Of a stretch of 60,000 bases of DNA, positions 36,301 to 51,300 are shown piece after piece. Position 1 is the stretch's first letter. Each line of letters starts with the position of its first letter. This stretch comes from Owenia fusiformis. Its lineage: Eukaryota; Annelida; Polychaeta; Sabellida; Oweniidae. The notes under the pieces are model-generated. The model was not told the DNA's origin. It worked only from the letters and a program-made list of their open reading frames with translations, and did no database searches. The position numbers and the translations under genes are program-made. Location: NCBI GenBank assembly GCA_903813345.2, contig CAIIXF020000005.1:39189375-39249374 (forward strand). Reading direction: 5' to 3'.

Positions 36301-39300
36301 TTGAAAGTTCATACTGAAACTAGATAACAGCAGACATTTTCAAAATAAGGTCTACCCCCTAAGGCACATGTCTACAGAATATAACAAAAACCAGCCAAAG
36401 TTATTTTGAGTTATCGCCCAGACAGACTTTCCCTATATCCCTCCAAACTTCTTTCGATGGGATAATAAGGAGTCAATAGTAGCATCTTCCTTGGCACAAA
36501 CTTATCCCATGATTCCATGACACAACATGAACTTCATTCAGTGGGATAATAGTAAAATAGTATCAGCAATTCACCATAACCAAAACACCAATGCCAAAAG
36601 TCTCTCAAAAATAGCTACCTGATTTTTGTTTCAAATCTTCTGCAAAATAAATGATGATATGCATAACATTTTTGAGAAATGAAATGGTAGTATTATATTA
36701 TACTACTGTGCATGGCATTTTTGAGAAATGAAAGTATTATTATACTATTGTATTTAACATGCATAACATTTTTGATGCAGGGGAAGTCTTATTTAAGTGC
36801 CCTTATAAGTGCAAATATCGTAACATAAGTGTTTATTGTATTGATAGTCTTAAATGCTTGTTCTTAAGTAACTTACATAGTATTATGAATCAAAATACTT
36901 TTATTAGTGTTAAATAGTATGAGAATCAATTTGTATTTATTTATGGACTGATCATACACAAAATGTGCAAATTAAATATCATTGGCATACTGCTATCGAA
37001 ATCTCTGGTGTCATATGTACATATATTATATCAAAGAGTGGTTGTAATTCCAGTTTAGCATATATTGTAATAATTACACTGTCAAATAATGGTCATGAAA
37101 AGGACCAGCTAGAGATTATATAAGAAAAGGTTCTCATAGGTTGGGCCCTTCTAATTATTGGGTTTCAAAAGTGACATATCGGATAATGTTAATTTCAAAT
37201 AAAGCACCATGGTTACAAATCAGAAAGCTGACACTAAAAGCCAATCACAAAACAGGCTTTTCACTTTATACCCCATTTTTACCAAAAAAACATGGTCCAT
37301 ATTTAACAACAGCCTCTTATCAATAAATAATTGTGTTTATGTGTATTGCAGATTTGACTGAGCATAACTTAACATGCTAAGTCACAGAATTTTCTATGGA
37401 GGGCAATCAATCCCATCAGCCTATTTTTCCAAATGCACCTCAAAGTAGCTACCGCAACATGATTGGCTACACCATGAGTGTTATGAGCATTGGGAACAGA
37501 TCTGAAGAGGAGGTGGTGTGCACTTATATAATTACCTACAAAGTCCCCTAAGAGACCAGTACCTCGACCAGTGCCGCGTCCTCTAGCTGCAGGCATCATG
37601 TTTGGGCCAGGTGGACCACACATACGCAAACCTTGAGAAGTGCCCATTCCTGAAGATAAGGCAAAAAACTATCCAATAAGAGTTCTCTTTTTTATTTCAT
37701 AATGTTAAACAAATGAACTGTGCAATGTATTTGTTTTCATTTGGTGAAATTTTGCAATATGAACACTAGGGGTCCCACGATACATCATCTTCAATTTCGA
37801 TACGAGCAACGATATTTACCTCACGATACGATACAAACGATACGAGCAGTCTTAGTGCATAACATATAAATTTACTATAAGAACATGTGGGTAAACAAGA
37901 CATTAACATGCCAAATGTGCCAACCGCTAAACTTTGTACTCGAGAAACAGTATGAATGTCCTAAAGCTAATGTCCACTAGTGTCAAGTGTCCACCAATAT
38001 ATAATCCATGATTTATCTGATATCACTCAGAAGGCAAGTCTTAGTACTGGCGATGTAGACTAAGCTAATACATTGAGACCTCACACATGGTACTTGATTC
38101 ATCTTTCTTTAAAATACCACTGTCCTTGGCGATAATTAGGGAGCAAAATGGTCCAATACCTTTGTTCTTTCGAGAATTTTATTTTCCTAGTTTTTTTCTC
38201 CGACCAGAAGTACATTCTACGCCAGATTACGCTAGGTAATTAACAAAATGGAAAATACTACTGAACATGATTTTGCTGTTTTCGGAGGTTAAAACAATAC
38301 AAGATTTTAACAGATATTCAAGGTGAGTATGGATACGCTCATATCGTGCCTAACAGCTCGAGCGCACACGCAAATCCGAGCAAGTAGGATGTCTATTATG
38401 ACATAATTGTATTATGACATACCTGCTGGCATGCCTGCTGGTCTAAGCATGGGGTCTCCCTGGTACATATAAGGATTGTTGGGGATCAGGGGTAACTGGG
38501 GCCTTGCAAAGTCTGCCTTCAAGCCCTCTAGGATTGCCTGTCTCATCCTCTCTACCTTCATCACCTGGTCAACCTGGAATATGGAATTACATGTATATAT
38601 TACTCTCAAGACTGCGATTGTAAAATTGGTCAAAACAGTCACATGTCATATTCACTGGCCATGCTTGGAAAATTAGATGGTATTTGCTCATACTGCATTT
38701 TTGTCTTATTTACAACCAATTCAAACATGACTGTGCTCTCATTGAATTTCTCAACCAATCAAGATGCAGCATAGCCAATAATGAACGTTCTTTATTTCTC
38801 CATACATGCACAACCGTGCTCTATTCAATCTGCTTCCAGGAATCTATGTTAATGTATTGTGTTGTATTATGACGTCACACTTGGAAATGGCGAAAATAAT
38901 GATTAAGCTGGTTAGAACAGTGTGTGAAATATCAATAACACATGCAAGGTTACAAGTTAAACAGTTGTCATGGTCATGAATGGACTTTCCACATTGGATT
39001 TGATGACTTGTTAACTTGACCCTTGCAAAGAATTTCATTGAAAATGTGTTCTTTTCGTGATTTTGTTCATTTTGGATGATTTTGTAAAAAGAAATTGCAA
39101 TGTGTGAAAAGAATTTAAGTCCAATACTCAATGCATTGTAGCTGCTTCATTCCACCCAGGCGTTGTTTCCTAAACTTTTGGACTTAAGGTTTGAAACAAC
39201 ACCTTCATGGTATGATTCAGCAAACAATGCACTGAGTCCAGGGCTTAAATCCTTAAACAATGAATGTGTCTTCAATCTGCACTACAGGGTGTTCAAAAAA

Positions 39301-42300
39301 ACGCAACCCAAAGAAATCGCTATATCTTGGAAAATACTAATCCAATTATGTACATATTTTCAGGAAAGAAAGACTAGACTGTGTATGTATAGCCCCTGTT
39401 GTTGGTTGTAAAACATGATGTCTTGGACACTTGCTCAAAAGACAGTTTCAATAGCAAAAATACGAAAAACATGAATGGAAAATCACTATATCTTGGAAAA
39501 TACTGATTCAATTATGTTCATTTTTTCAGGAAAAGAAAGAAGAGACTGTGTATGTATAGCCCCTGCTGTCAGTAAGTTGTAAAACATGATGTCTTGGACA
39601 CCAACTCAAATGACAGTTGTACTATGAAAATATGAAAACGCAGTCAGATGTGACTGCCATAGCAATAAAGCCAAATAACTTTCTAACCATAGTGTTTTGA
39701 CTCTTGAGATTTGGCACAAATTATCCTCATTCAATTTGTGGAGTTTTATCAAAATCACTCCAGGGACTTTACAGTCATGGTCAAAATGCCTTCTTAAGTC
39801 TCCCTGAACCAGGGCGTTTGACTGCGATTTGAAAACATTTTGACCATGACTGTAAAGTCCCTGAAGTGATTTTGATTTCTCTCTACAGATTTACCATACA
39901 GTGAATGAAGATGATTTGTGCCAAATTTTAAGAGCCAAAACACTATGGTTAGAAAGTTATTTTCGTTTTTTCCTGTTGCAGTCACCCCTGACTATGTTTT
40001 TCGTATTTTCCTACAACTGTACAACTGTCTTTTGAGCAGGTGTCCAAGGCATCATGTTTTACAACTAACCTTTTACAGGAGCTATACATACACAGTCTCT
40101 TCTTTGTTTCCTGAAAATATGAACATTATTGAAACAGTATTTTTCAAGATATAGCGATTTCTTTGGGTTGCGTCTTTTTTTTAACACCCTGTATTTCAAT
40201 CTGGAAGTCATTCACAATTTCAAAAGGTAATAACATCCAAATGTTTGGACAGCTTTGTGAAGCTTCTGACACTCTTAATATTACTAGGTCACAGTGATAA
40301 GAAAGGACAATTTATGAAGGTTGAAAACAAATGCAGTTCAAAAAGCAAGGCCTGATTTGTCTAATTTGTTTAATATGGAACGGTTACATTGATTTACAAT
40401 ACAAATCCACAAATATGACATCAATGATAAAAATGTTCAATACTCAATCAATGTTCCTATTCATCAAAGACCAGAGAACAACCAATACTAATATAAATAG
40501 GTAGTGTATTTGATAATCTACGTCAGAATAATTTATCAGCACATGTTTAATGCCATCAACAATTAACCATCTCGTCTAATAACAATACACTGTATATTGT
40601 TACTATGTATATATTGACATGAGCTCTAATCAGAGAATGAATGCCTAATTGGGATCTGGGAAAGGGCAAAATCGACAATACCTTAATTTCAATAATAACT
40701 AGGTAGTATAATAAAGAGGAGTGTCAAAAATGTAATTGAAGCAAATAGATAAAGTGTCAGAGTTAGATGAAGTTTGCTTTTAATTCAAACTACATGTTTT
40801 GGCAAGCGTACAGCAATGTCATCTTGTCATTTTCAAATAAATATTTTCAAAATGAATCACTGGTTGTCATTGAAAGATTTGTCCAGCTTGGGAGAGCATG
40901 TTATTTTTCATAATAACACTAAGAAAACTTCCCAAATTCCTTTTTAACTCCAATGTTTCATTATACCAATATATCAGTTGCAGATAACCTTCACTTCTGT
41001 TTGAACTCCAACCAGAATAACGGCAATGCCAAAGCGTAGCGAATCCCATCGAACAGAAATGGCTGGCATTTTTACAAACGAAATAAATAGCAAATATCAT
41101 AAAACAACACACCAGAAAGGCCACCATTTTCAAAATGGTTGCTCACTAGCCAAGTTGTCATCAGAAGAAATAATATGCTTTTAAGAAGCTACCTATAAAA
41201 TTTTTGAAAAATCCAAACATGTACTTGTAAAATAACACACATAAAAATGGTGGCCATTTTTCAAAATGGCCGACTACTCCCCAAAGTTTTATTAGACAAT
41301 GTGCCATGCTAAGAGTATTCACATATCAAATATGAACAAAATTGCTCCACTACTTTTCGAGTTATAGTAAAAAATGTAAAATGACAGCCATTTTTTAAAA
41401 TGGCCGCCTACTATCCGAAGTGTCATGAGACAGTGTGCAAGGCTCATGAGTATTCACAAATCAAATATGCACAAATCGCTTCACTACTTTTCAAGTTATA
41501 GTAAATTACGTTAAAATGGAGCCATTTTTAAAAATGGCCACCTTCTACAAAAAGTGTCATTAGACAGTGTGCCATGCTCTTAGTATTCACATACCAAATA
41601 TAAACAAAATCGCTCCACTACTTTTCAAGATATAGTAAAATACATTAAAATGGCGGCCATTTTTCAAAATGGCCACCTTCTACCAAAAGTGTCTTTAGAC
41701 AGTGTGCCATGCTTATTGTATTCACATACCAAATATGAACAAAATCGCGTCACTACTTTTCGAGTTATAGTAAAATATGTTAAAATGGCGGCCATTTTTC
41801 AAATTTTTTTCAAAATGGCCACCTTCTACCAAAAGTGTCATAGGACAGTGTGCCATGCTTATAGTATTCACATACCAAATATGAACAAAATCGCTCCACT
41901 ACTTTTCGAGTTATAGTAAAAAACGTTAAAATGGCGGCCATTTTTCAAAATGGCCGCCTTCTACCAAAAGTGTATTTAGACAGTGTGCAATGTTTATAGT
42001 ATTCACATACCAAATATGAACAAAATCGCTCCACTACTTTTCGAGTTACAGCAAAAATCGTAAAATAACGAGTAAAGGCCGCCATTTTTCAAGATGGCTG
42101 CCATGTGCTTTTTTAATATCTACATTTGTAGCTTTATTAATGTCCTTTATAATTTTTTTACATTTAAAACATATTGCTATTACAGTTTTACATATTGCAC
42201 CTAAATTACTGTAAAATCGGCACTAAAATGGCCGCCATTTTGAAATGAGCGACCATTTTGAAAATCGACTTTCGAGCAGAACTTCTACCCCCATAGGGTA

Positions 42301-45300
42301 TATGTGTACAAAATATGAACAAAATCGGGCCAACGGTATTTGAGTTATTGCCCGGACGTACGTACGGACGGACGTACGTACGGATGGACGGACGGAGGCG
42401 TTCCCTATATCCCTCCGAACTTCGTTCGATGGGATAATAATGCTAGGAGTAAAAGCTATTGAAAGTGGGGCCAGAGGTAGTGGCGCCAGACATAATATTA
42501 TCAACATATTCTTCAGTATAACTTAGAAGGTATTAAAGCAGATATGAAATGGTATTTTTAACCTAAAGGAATCAATATAATTTTTTGATAAATGTATTTG
42601 GACATGTTTTCTCATCAGTAGTGTGAAAATTAATTCACTCTAACGATCGTTATAGCTGCTTAATAAGCAATATTCTAATTGGTTGTGACGTTATTGGCCC
42701 CCAAATGATCTCTCACTGGTCCCCAGGTTGCCCGTTTTGGTCCATTAGATAATGACGTCATAATGCCAAAATGTTTTATTATTTGTTTACCCAACAATCT
42801 TATGGTTGCCGTGACGTTGTCATTACTAAGGTACCAATAAACCAAAGCTATATTTTGTATATGATGTTACTAATCACATGGGGGCCAATTTGATTGATCA
42901 GTTAATTTATTTCGTTATCTATGACCGTTAGCAGTGATCTAACATTTATTTTATCAAGGCTATCACAAGAACTCTGTTAGGCTTAGAATGGAGAAAACAC
43001 CATTTTTGTAGCTGCAAGTTGAGAAAGGCTATTTCAGTTGTCCTTTAATGAGATGTAGATGTAGATTTTTATGAAAAATATAATAATGTTTAATTTTTGT
43101 GTCCAGCTTGGGGGAGTAGTTTTGTATTTCACATTTGAACTTGCTCCCCAAAGCTGGATTTTTTTTATTAAAACATATAAAAAGACCTGAGTGAATATCA
43201 TATCAACAAGATAAAGTAATGAATGTCACACATCGAAGAGCAAAATGGTCTCCATGTAATTGATCCATCATGACTAAACTAAAACCTTTTCAGTTTAAAA
43301 TTTTAAAATGGATGTTTTACTAAACATAACTAAAAATTACATGTTATTCTGAATATTGAATATCCTACCTGTCCATCACATATCTCATTGAGGGGGGCCC
43401 CATTAGTAGCTTTCAACAGTTTGTAGTGTAGCAGTTTACCATCAAAGTACATCCAGGGGCATGTCAGACCCCATGGTATGGGGGCCCCACAGGCATCATT
43501 GGCAAATATGGCATTGTCTACCCCACGCATCACTAACGACCCAATCTGGACCCCTCGTACTGCTATCACAGGTAACTAGAACAAGACACATAGATAAATA
43601 TAAGTATCACTCTTGAAGGACAAATGGACAGCTTATAAATTACAAAAATGCCCATAAATGAAGTAGATCTTGGCACTAGTCTGCTTTTGCATCTAAAAAT
43701 TTCAAGTTAAAATACTGAATCGTTCTTCTGCTATACTGAGGACAAGATTTCTTGTCTACCCAACCACACTAACTTTCCATGACCAAAAAAGTGTTTTATA
43801 AGACATTTTTTAAGAAAAAGTATAGTATCATATGATAAAAGTAACTTACTTTTTTCAAATATTATTATTATTAATTATTATTATATTATTAATATCAAAT
43901 AAGAGGAATTTTGTTTTTGCAGCAAAACCCTGTTTTTCTACCCTTCGACTTACAGATTGAAACACCATGTGTTCTTTACTTAAGTTTAAAAATAATAAAT
44001 AGTAAAAAGATTTATATTCAAACTTAAAATGGGGCTAAATAATAAATCAAAAAGATTACCTTCATATCTTGCATTGTTTTTGTATCAATGAGTTGAGGAG
44101 AGACACTCTGCGCTAGGATAGCATCCAACTCATAGCGTCTAAGGATAGGCTGACCCTTATATTGCATCATATATCTGGAAATGTAGACATACAGTTTGTA
44201 TACACAAACTAGTATATACATGTACAAGATAGTATTAGAAAAGCAGCTAATCCAAGAGTAGCAAATTCCAAATTATTAGCAAAATGTCTTGTAACGAAAA
44301 TCTTTCAAATCTGAGGATGTCAGAGTCAGGGTAAATGAAAATGTCCTTTCTCAAGACCGATGATGATTAACAGCAAAAAGGGAATTTTGACTTTACAATG
44401 ACTGACAGGAAATTTCTAGGGCGATTCTGTATATACTTAAAAGTTATCTCTGAAAATTTGAAGGTGATATCTGTAGCTTTTTGGAGAACACTGTTGGAAG
44501 TATGGACAGATAGGTGCGCATAGGCCGACAATATGGCCCCACACTATGTGGAAGGTACATAGAAAGCAATCGAATATTCTTACTCTTTGCAGGTTACTAC
44601 AACATAAAACAACAACAACATGTGACATGCCACATGGTCGCATATTGATTGTTGTGGCATATTGACCTGTTGGCGCCAATCAGTAAATCAATGATCATGT
44701 ATTGGGAAACAAGTAGAACTCTGGTGATTAACAAGGTATAAACAATATAACAATGACAAAGTAAGGGAACCAGACACATGGTGAACTAGACAACAGCAAT
44801 GCCAAAGTGTACCAAATCCCATCGAAAAGCCATAATTGGCATTTTTACAAATGAAGTGAATGGCAAAAATTGTAAAGTAACACACAAAAATGACCAATAT
44901 TTTCAAAATGGTTGCTCACTAGCCAAATTGTCATCAGAAAGTGTAATATGCTTCAAAGTATGCACATATAATATTTCAACAAAATCACACACATGTACAT
45001 GTAAATATTGCCCATTTATCAAAATTGCCACCTCCTAGCCAAAATGTGATAAGGCAGTGTGCCATACTTATGACTTTATGAGTATGAACAAAATCACTTT
45101 ATTACTTTTTGAGTTATAGTAAAAACCTAAAATAACACACATAAAAATTATGGCCATTTTTCAAAATGGCCCCTACTCCCCAAAGTGTCAATCGAGAGTA
45201 TGCCATGCACAGGATTTCATTCTGTGTTTTCATTACCTTATAGTTTTCACATATAGATCAAATATGAACAAAAATTGCTCCAGTACTTTTCGAGTTATAG

Positions 45301-48300
45301 AAAAAAGTTAAATGACACATGTTAAAATGGTGGCAATTTTTCAAAATGACCACCTACTACCCAGTGCCATTAGACAGTGTCCCATACTTATAGTATTCAC
45401 ATATCAAATATGAACAAAATCGCTCTACTACTTTGTTCCATGGGATAACACTATAATGTTTACAAAGAGTACCATTTTCAACTTCAATAAATCTTGTAAA
45501 TTCATCAAAGTGCATCTAATACAATCACAAAACTCACATAGATCTCACATAGACTTTTCATCTTGAATGCTCAACACTTATCATTTGCCCCAAATCCCAA
45601 AAGCTAATCAATTGAGATTTTCATACAAAGAATCATCTCTGAATTTGAAATCAATCCTTCAAATGGTTTGTCTGGAAATAGTGTAGACAGGACTTTAGAA
45701 ACAGATTTTTAAGATAGAAAGCACAAAAATTGCATACAATAAAACAGCAAGTATAAACTTGAATTTTTACAATGCAGAATACTTTAAATAATTTTTAAAG
45801 CTACTTAATAGTTTCATTATGAATACGCAAAAATACCATATTAAGACATTCTTATTCTTAAGACATTCAAAATGGCTGCCATGACTAAGCCAATATGTCC
45901 AAAACCTAATCAGACATAGAATGAGGTTTTTCTTAGAGTTTGCAGACAAGGATTTTAGCATTTGACCTCAAAATGGCCTACAAGAAGTACTAGGTATGCA
46001 GTCTAGTCAAAATTGTTTGTACCCCATCTGTATGTACTCAAAAGTTATCCCTGAAAATTTGAAGCTCATATCTGTAGCAGTTTTGGAGAACTCTGTCAGA
46101 CGTATGCACAGAAGGATAAACAGACGGACGGACAGATGCGCTAAGGCCAACAATATAGACCCACAGTGCTGCAAGGACATGAAAAAGGATGCCAAAACGA
46201 CCACGATTAAGATTATGACATCATCATGATAACAATATTGATTTTTTTTTTATTTAAAATGACCTCAAAACCATTTCTTGAACAATTTTTAGCTCTTCTC
46301 CCTTTTCATCTATTTTTTCACTGAATGTACTTACTTGTATGTGTCATAGCCAATTCATAAATGATTTTCTAAATAATTTTTTTTTTAAATATTCTTAATA
46401 TTTAAACTTAGAAGTACATGCAGACCAACTATTAAGGGCCTGAGCTAAGCATCGGTCCGACGTTCATGATGGACAGATTCACAAAATGGACTGGCTAAAA
46501 TGAGAAACTGATGGTCAATTTTATCGTCATTGACACCATCACATTACACCCATTTTTGAATGTCCAGCACAAAGATGAAGTAGCTTCTTTACGTACAATT
46601 GCTTACATTGAATAATATGATTATGAATCATTAATTTGTTCAAAAAGTGAAGTTTCTTTTTCCTCCATTTTCGCGAATAACTCGACATGAATTTGATTGG
46701 CCCAGCATCAGTTTCCCAAGAAAACAGCTAGGCTATATATTTCTAGGATTTTGATTGGTCAAAATACCAGAATTTGAAGTATTTATTTAGACACAAAGAA
46801 AATACAATAGAGACAGGGGATTTGGATATTGTAGCCAGTAACTGTACCACCTTTTGTTTACATATGAACAGTTATGAATAATTGTAACATATTTGTATTG
46901 TATTTGTATTGCATACTAGTATATGGTATATTTACTTTGAAGTTCAACATAAATGTTAAATTGATTAACTTTGTTGAACTTTCATTGTATGATATTAAAT
47001 GTTATAATATATGAACTTGAAATAAAAGTGAATAAAAAACAAACAAACTACCACCTTTAGTGTGTTCATTGTAGACAGGTGGACTCATTTAATATTCTTC
47101 ATCACATGAAACTGATCTAGATCCCTGAACAAAAGATGTTCATAATACTTTGAAAATGCCCACTAGTGTTGAGACACTGCTGCACAGGGATTCTGAAGAA
47201 TTGACCTAGAGCTAAACAAGTTTTACTGTATGAATCAAGACATATTACTCCAATAGAGTAGTTTCTAAATAGCTTTAAAATCTCGCTAAATCTCGTTTTT
47301 TCATGAGATTTTAGAGATTTGCACTTTTTACCTCTAATGACTTACTTTTCTTCATTTTTGATAGCATATTTGAATTCAGTGATATGTTTTCTCCAATAAT
47401 AAGTTTGATTTACACAGTAACTGTCATTTAAATCATTTTCCATGACATTTAAAAAAAACTTGGGCCAAATCTCCATTGGTGCAATGCTAAGATTCATTAA
47501 AACCTTGGCTTATTCGTATGACAACCAACATTTTCATGTTTAATCACAATATGTACATTAACAGTATCATCCGATAGTATGCCATTCGAGTTTCAGACAG
47601 ATTCAACCAATACTTTTTGACAAATCATGAAATTAAGTGACTATTAAGTTTCTAGCATTGAACTGAATGAAGGTGTGGCCCAAGAAAATCAAAGACGAAC
47701 AAGGGTGACATCTATTATGTCAGCGTTATTCAGCTATTTAGAAACTATACAATTGAACATAGCTCTTTTGATCAATTTTATTAATCCTTGATATTGGATC
47801 ACAATAGGACATAAATTGATACAGATATATTATAGGACATTCATGTAGATTGATTTATAGACCAGTTGATACTAGTTAATAAGATCAATCAGAATCATCA
47901 GATTCTTGGACTGTGAAGACATTTAATTTGATTTATGTTATATTCTAGACTAAACAAGGAAAGGCTATCAAAATATATCAAAAAGTCAGAAGATTCAATG
48001 GATTTTTCTTTAGGTTTGATAATATTAATGTATAGTGTTGGAGCAGTAGATCCAGTAAATGGTGGACCAGTAGCTGCAGGAGGTGCTGGAGCAGGCGATG
48101 CAGGAGCAGTAGATGCAGCAGGTACGATTTTAATTTAAAATGTTTAGCTTAACAATACTTCTAGGTAACTCTACCATTAAATGGCCAAAGACCATTCAAT
48201 TGGAAAACATAGAGATTTTCAGATTAATTACGAAAAAATGAAAAGTAACAAACCCCATATACCACAGGATAGCTCCATAAGTCCCATTTATAATTTGAAG

Positions 48301-51300
48301 TGTCTATGAAAAAAAAATTTCACCAAAATTGAAAGATCTGACCACATTTCCACAATCTATTCAAATTTTTAAACAAAATCAGATTTCAAACTGAAGACCA
48401 CCATCATAAAAAGTTAAATATATACACCTAGATTAACAAAATAGAATGTAAAGCCTGTTCATTTTCACTGGTGATTGCACTGATAAAACTAGAATTCAAT
48501 CAACCATCACCCAAATTCTAACTCTTCTACCTGTGGAGTTATCCTTTCTCCTTTTAGTAATTATGGTTAACTGTATTCTTTAACAAAAACAGTTAAAACA
48601 TACTTCAAGAATCTGAAAGATAGCCTTCTATGGTTTATGTACAGTATTTTGTATATCTATTTTTCAATCATTTGTGGATCCTTAAAAATTCAAAATATTC
48701 AGTAAGCTTTTAGAGTTCAAATTGTTTCTAGTAATGACATAAAATTCAGTAAATTGTTAAACTATAGAAACACAACATACAGAAACACAACTGAGGACAC
48801 ATTCTCATCTTGCAAATTTTGTAAATTTTTATTTATTTGCAAATTCTTTCAGCCAAAGGAGGTAACGAGGGTGTTGAAAAAAGCGTTGACTGTAGTCCTT
48901 CAGTCGGTTGGTACAACCACAATGGGACATGCTACTTTTATCAAGACCACAGTGAAACTGCGGCTACTGATCTCAATATAAAATGTAATAGTGCTGGCGA
49001 GCGGTTGAAGATTTATTCCACTAACGACATGGATTTCATCGACAAGTATATTGATAGTAGTGTCTTGGTTGACATTGGAATTGAATCTGATGGCGCATCA
49101 TGGGTTTATATTGATGGAAATCCACTAAACATAACCATGTAAGTCATTTTCATCCCATTTCACCACAGAAAGCAATGAGATTATGTATTTATTTCCCAAT
49201 TTGAGTAAACTTATATTTTCAAGTTATATTTCAATTAATTGAAACAATAGTTTAGTTATAATTGTGCTGTTTTGCTTGCAGGTGGGACACAGCTGCAGGT
49301 CATCCTAACAACTCCATAGGCAACTGTTCTGCAGTATACCCTGGTCAACTGTGGCAGTCTATACCCTGTGATACCAGCAGAGCTGTGGTCTGTGTAGATA
49401 ATGGTGATTTGAGTTTTTCAGCTGGGACTATGTTAATTACAGATAGTACAGCATCAGAGACTACAGTTACAGAAAGTATATTATCAGACACTACAGTTAC
49501 AGATAGTAGTGTAACAGTATCGGCATCTACAGTTACAGATAATACAATATCAGCCATTACAGTAGCAGATAGTACAGCATCAGAGACTACAGTTACAGAA
49601 AGTATATTATCAGACACTACAGTTACAGATAGTAGTGTAACAGTATCGGCATCTACAGTTACAGATAATACAATATCAGCCATTACAGTAGCAGATAGTA
49701 CAATATCGGAGACTACAGTTACAGATAGTACATTATCAATAACTACAGTAACAGAAAGTACATTATCACACACTACAGTTATAGATAGTGCTGTATCAGT
49801 ATCGGCTTCTACAGTTACGGATAATACAATATCAGCTATTACAGTAGCAGAAACTACAATATCTGTGACTAGAGTTACAGATAGTACAATATCAGAGACT
49901 ACACTTACAGAATCACTGAGTACAGATAAAGATAGTACAGTATCAGTAACTACAGTTACAGATAGTACAATATCAGAGACTACATTTACAGAATCATTGA
50001 GTACAGATAAACATAGTACAGTATCAGAAACTACAGTTATAGACAGTACAAAATCAGACATCACAGATACAGACAGTACAGTAACAAAGACTACTGTTGA
50101 TACTCGCATAAATGCAATAGACTTTCATGAAATTGCAAAAGAAAATGAAGAGGCTAAGATATATAAGCCAGCAAAAAAGATTGTGTATCCAGCAGAAGAA
50201 AGCGAAGCAGCAGTAGCTATTGGAGTGCCACCTATAACATTTTGTCTGGTTCTGTTGATACTAATTGTTTTGACAGATGTCCCAAAGCTATCACGTGATT
50301 TATTAAAAGGATTAAGTCATGTAAAAAAGGCCTTCATTGGGTTATCAGGAACACAGACCCATAATCTTTAGGATACTGGCTGCATGGGATTACAGTTTTT
50401 AATTACTTCCTTTAAAAATATTCTTGAAGCCTCATCCAGGACCAATGTTCTCTACTCAATGGTGAAATATGCGCTTTATTCAAATATTGGTCCAATAATA
50501 ATGGCTTAACAAAAAAACATCTGTTAAAATAGATGAATAAAAAAATATTTATTTACCATACATAACATAATTGTCTTTTTTATATTTATGTAACTTAATA
50601 TAGAACCTAGACAGTATGCTAACCATTTAATATTCAATTTGAACTCTAGCCTTAAAGTTGTACTCAAACCGTTTTACTTGAGATATATTAATGCTATCTT
50701 ACCGTATGAAGGCAACACTTTACGATGGTGAACCATCAACAATTCCAAAATATTTATTTTATCATGGTATCGGGAATAAAGTCAGCACGTGTCTGTTTTC
50801 GCGGCGAAACTGATTTCATTTTCAGAGCAGAAATCTTACGTCACGTGAAATGACGTGTGTGGTTGAAACAATTTGCCCCGAAATACGATTTTGTAAATAA
50901 AAATGAAAGTAACATGATTTGTTGTCCTAGTCAAACATGTTTGAATTTATGGCTCTGTTCTTTTTACGCATTGCATAGGTGCACTGAAAGCTTAGTGTCT
51001 CATGTCTTGTCTAATCATAAGGTGTTCATGTTTTCTGTATCAAACAGATTTACAATGATTTTACACCCATGAGAATAGGACATAAACAGCAGTTGCAATT
51101 AAAACAGCCATTTGAAGAAAATAAGCAACCTTGTAATGGAGTTTTGGTCATTTATTTAAAAGAAAAATAATTTCAAACTACCAAAATATTACCCTGTCCC
51201 GCTATATTGTTATTGAGGTTACTATAGTAACTATAACTTCAGAAATATTTTGTACCAACATCTGAATTTTTGATGACTGAAGAAATGAATGTTCCAGTTA

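Noticed and set aside
41650-41916. 88-residue frame with internal repeats
   Set aside because: Arises from the 135-bp non-coding array; no start context or splice structure.
49345-50109. 254-codon minus-strand open frame
   Set aside because: It is the antisense of the Ser/Thr repeats in the lectin gene; the repeat period keeps both strands open.
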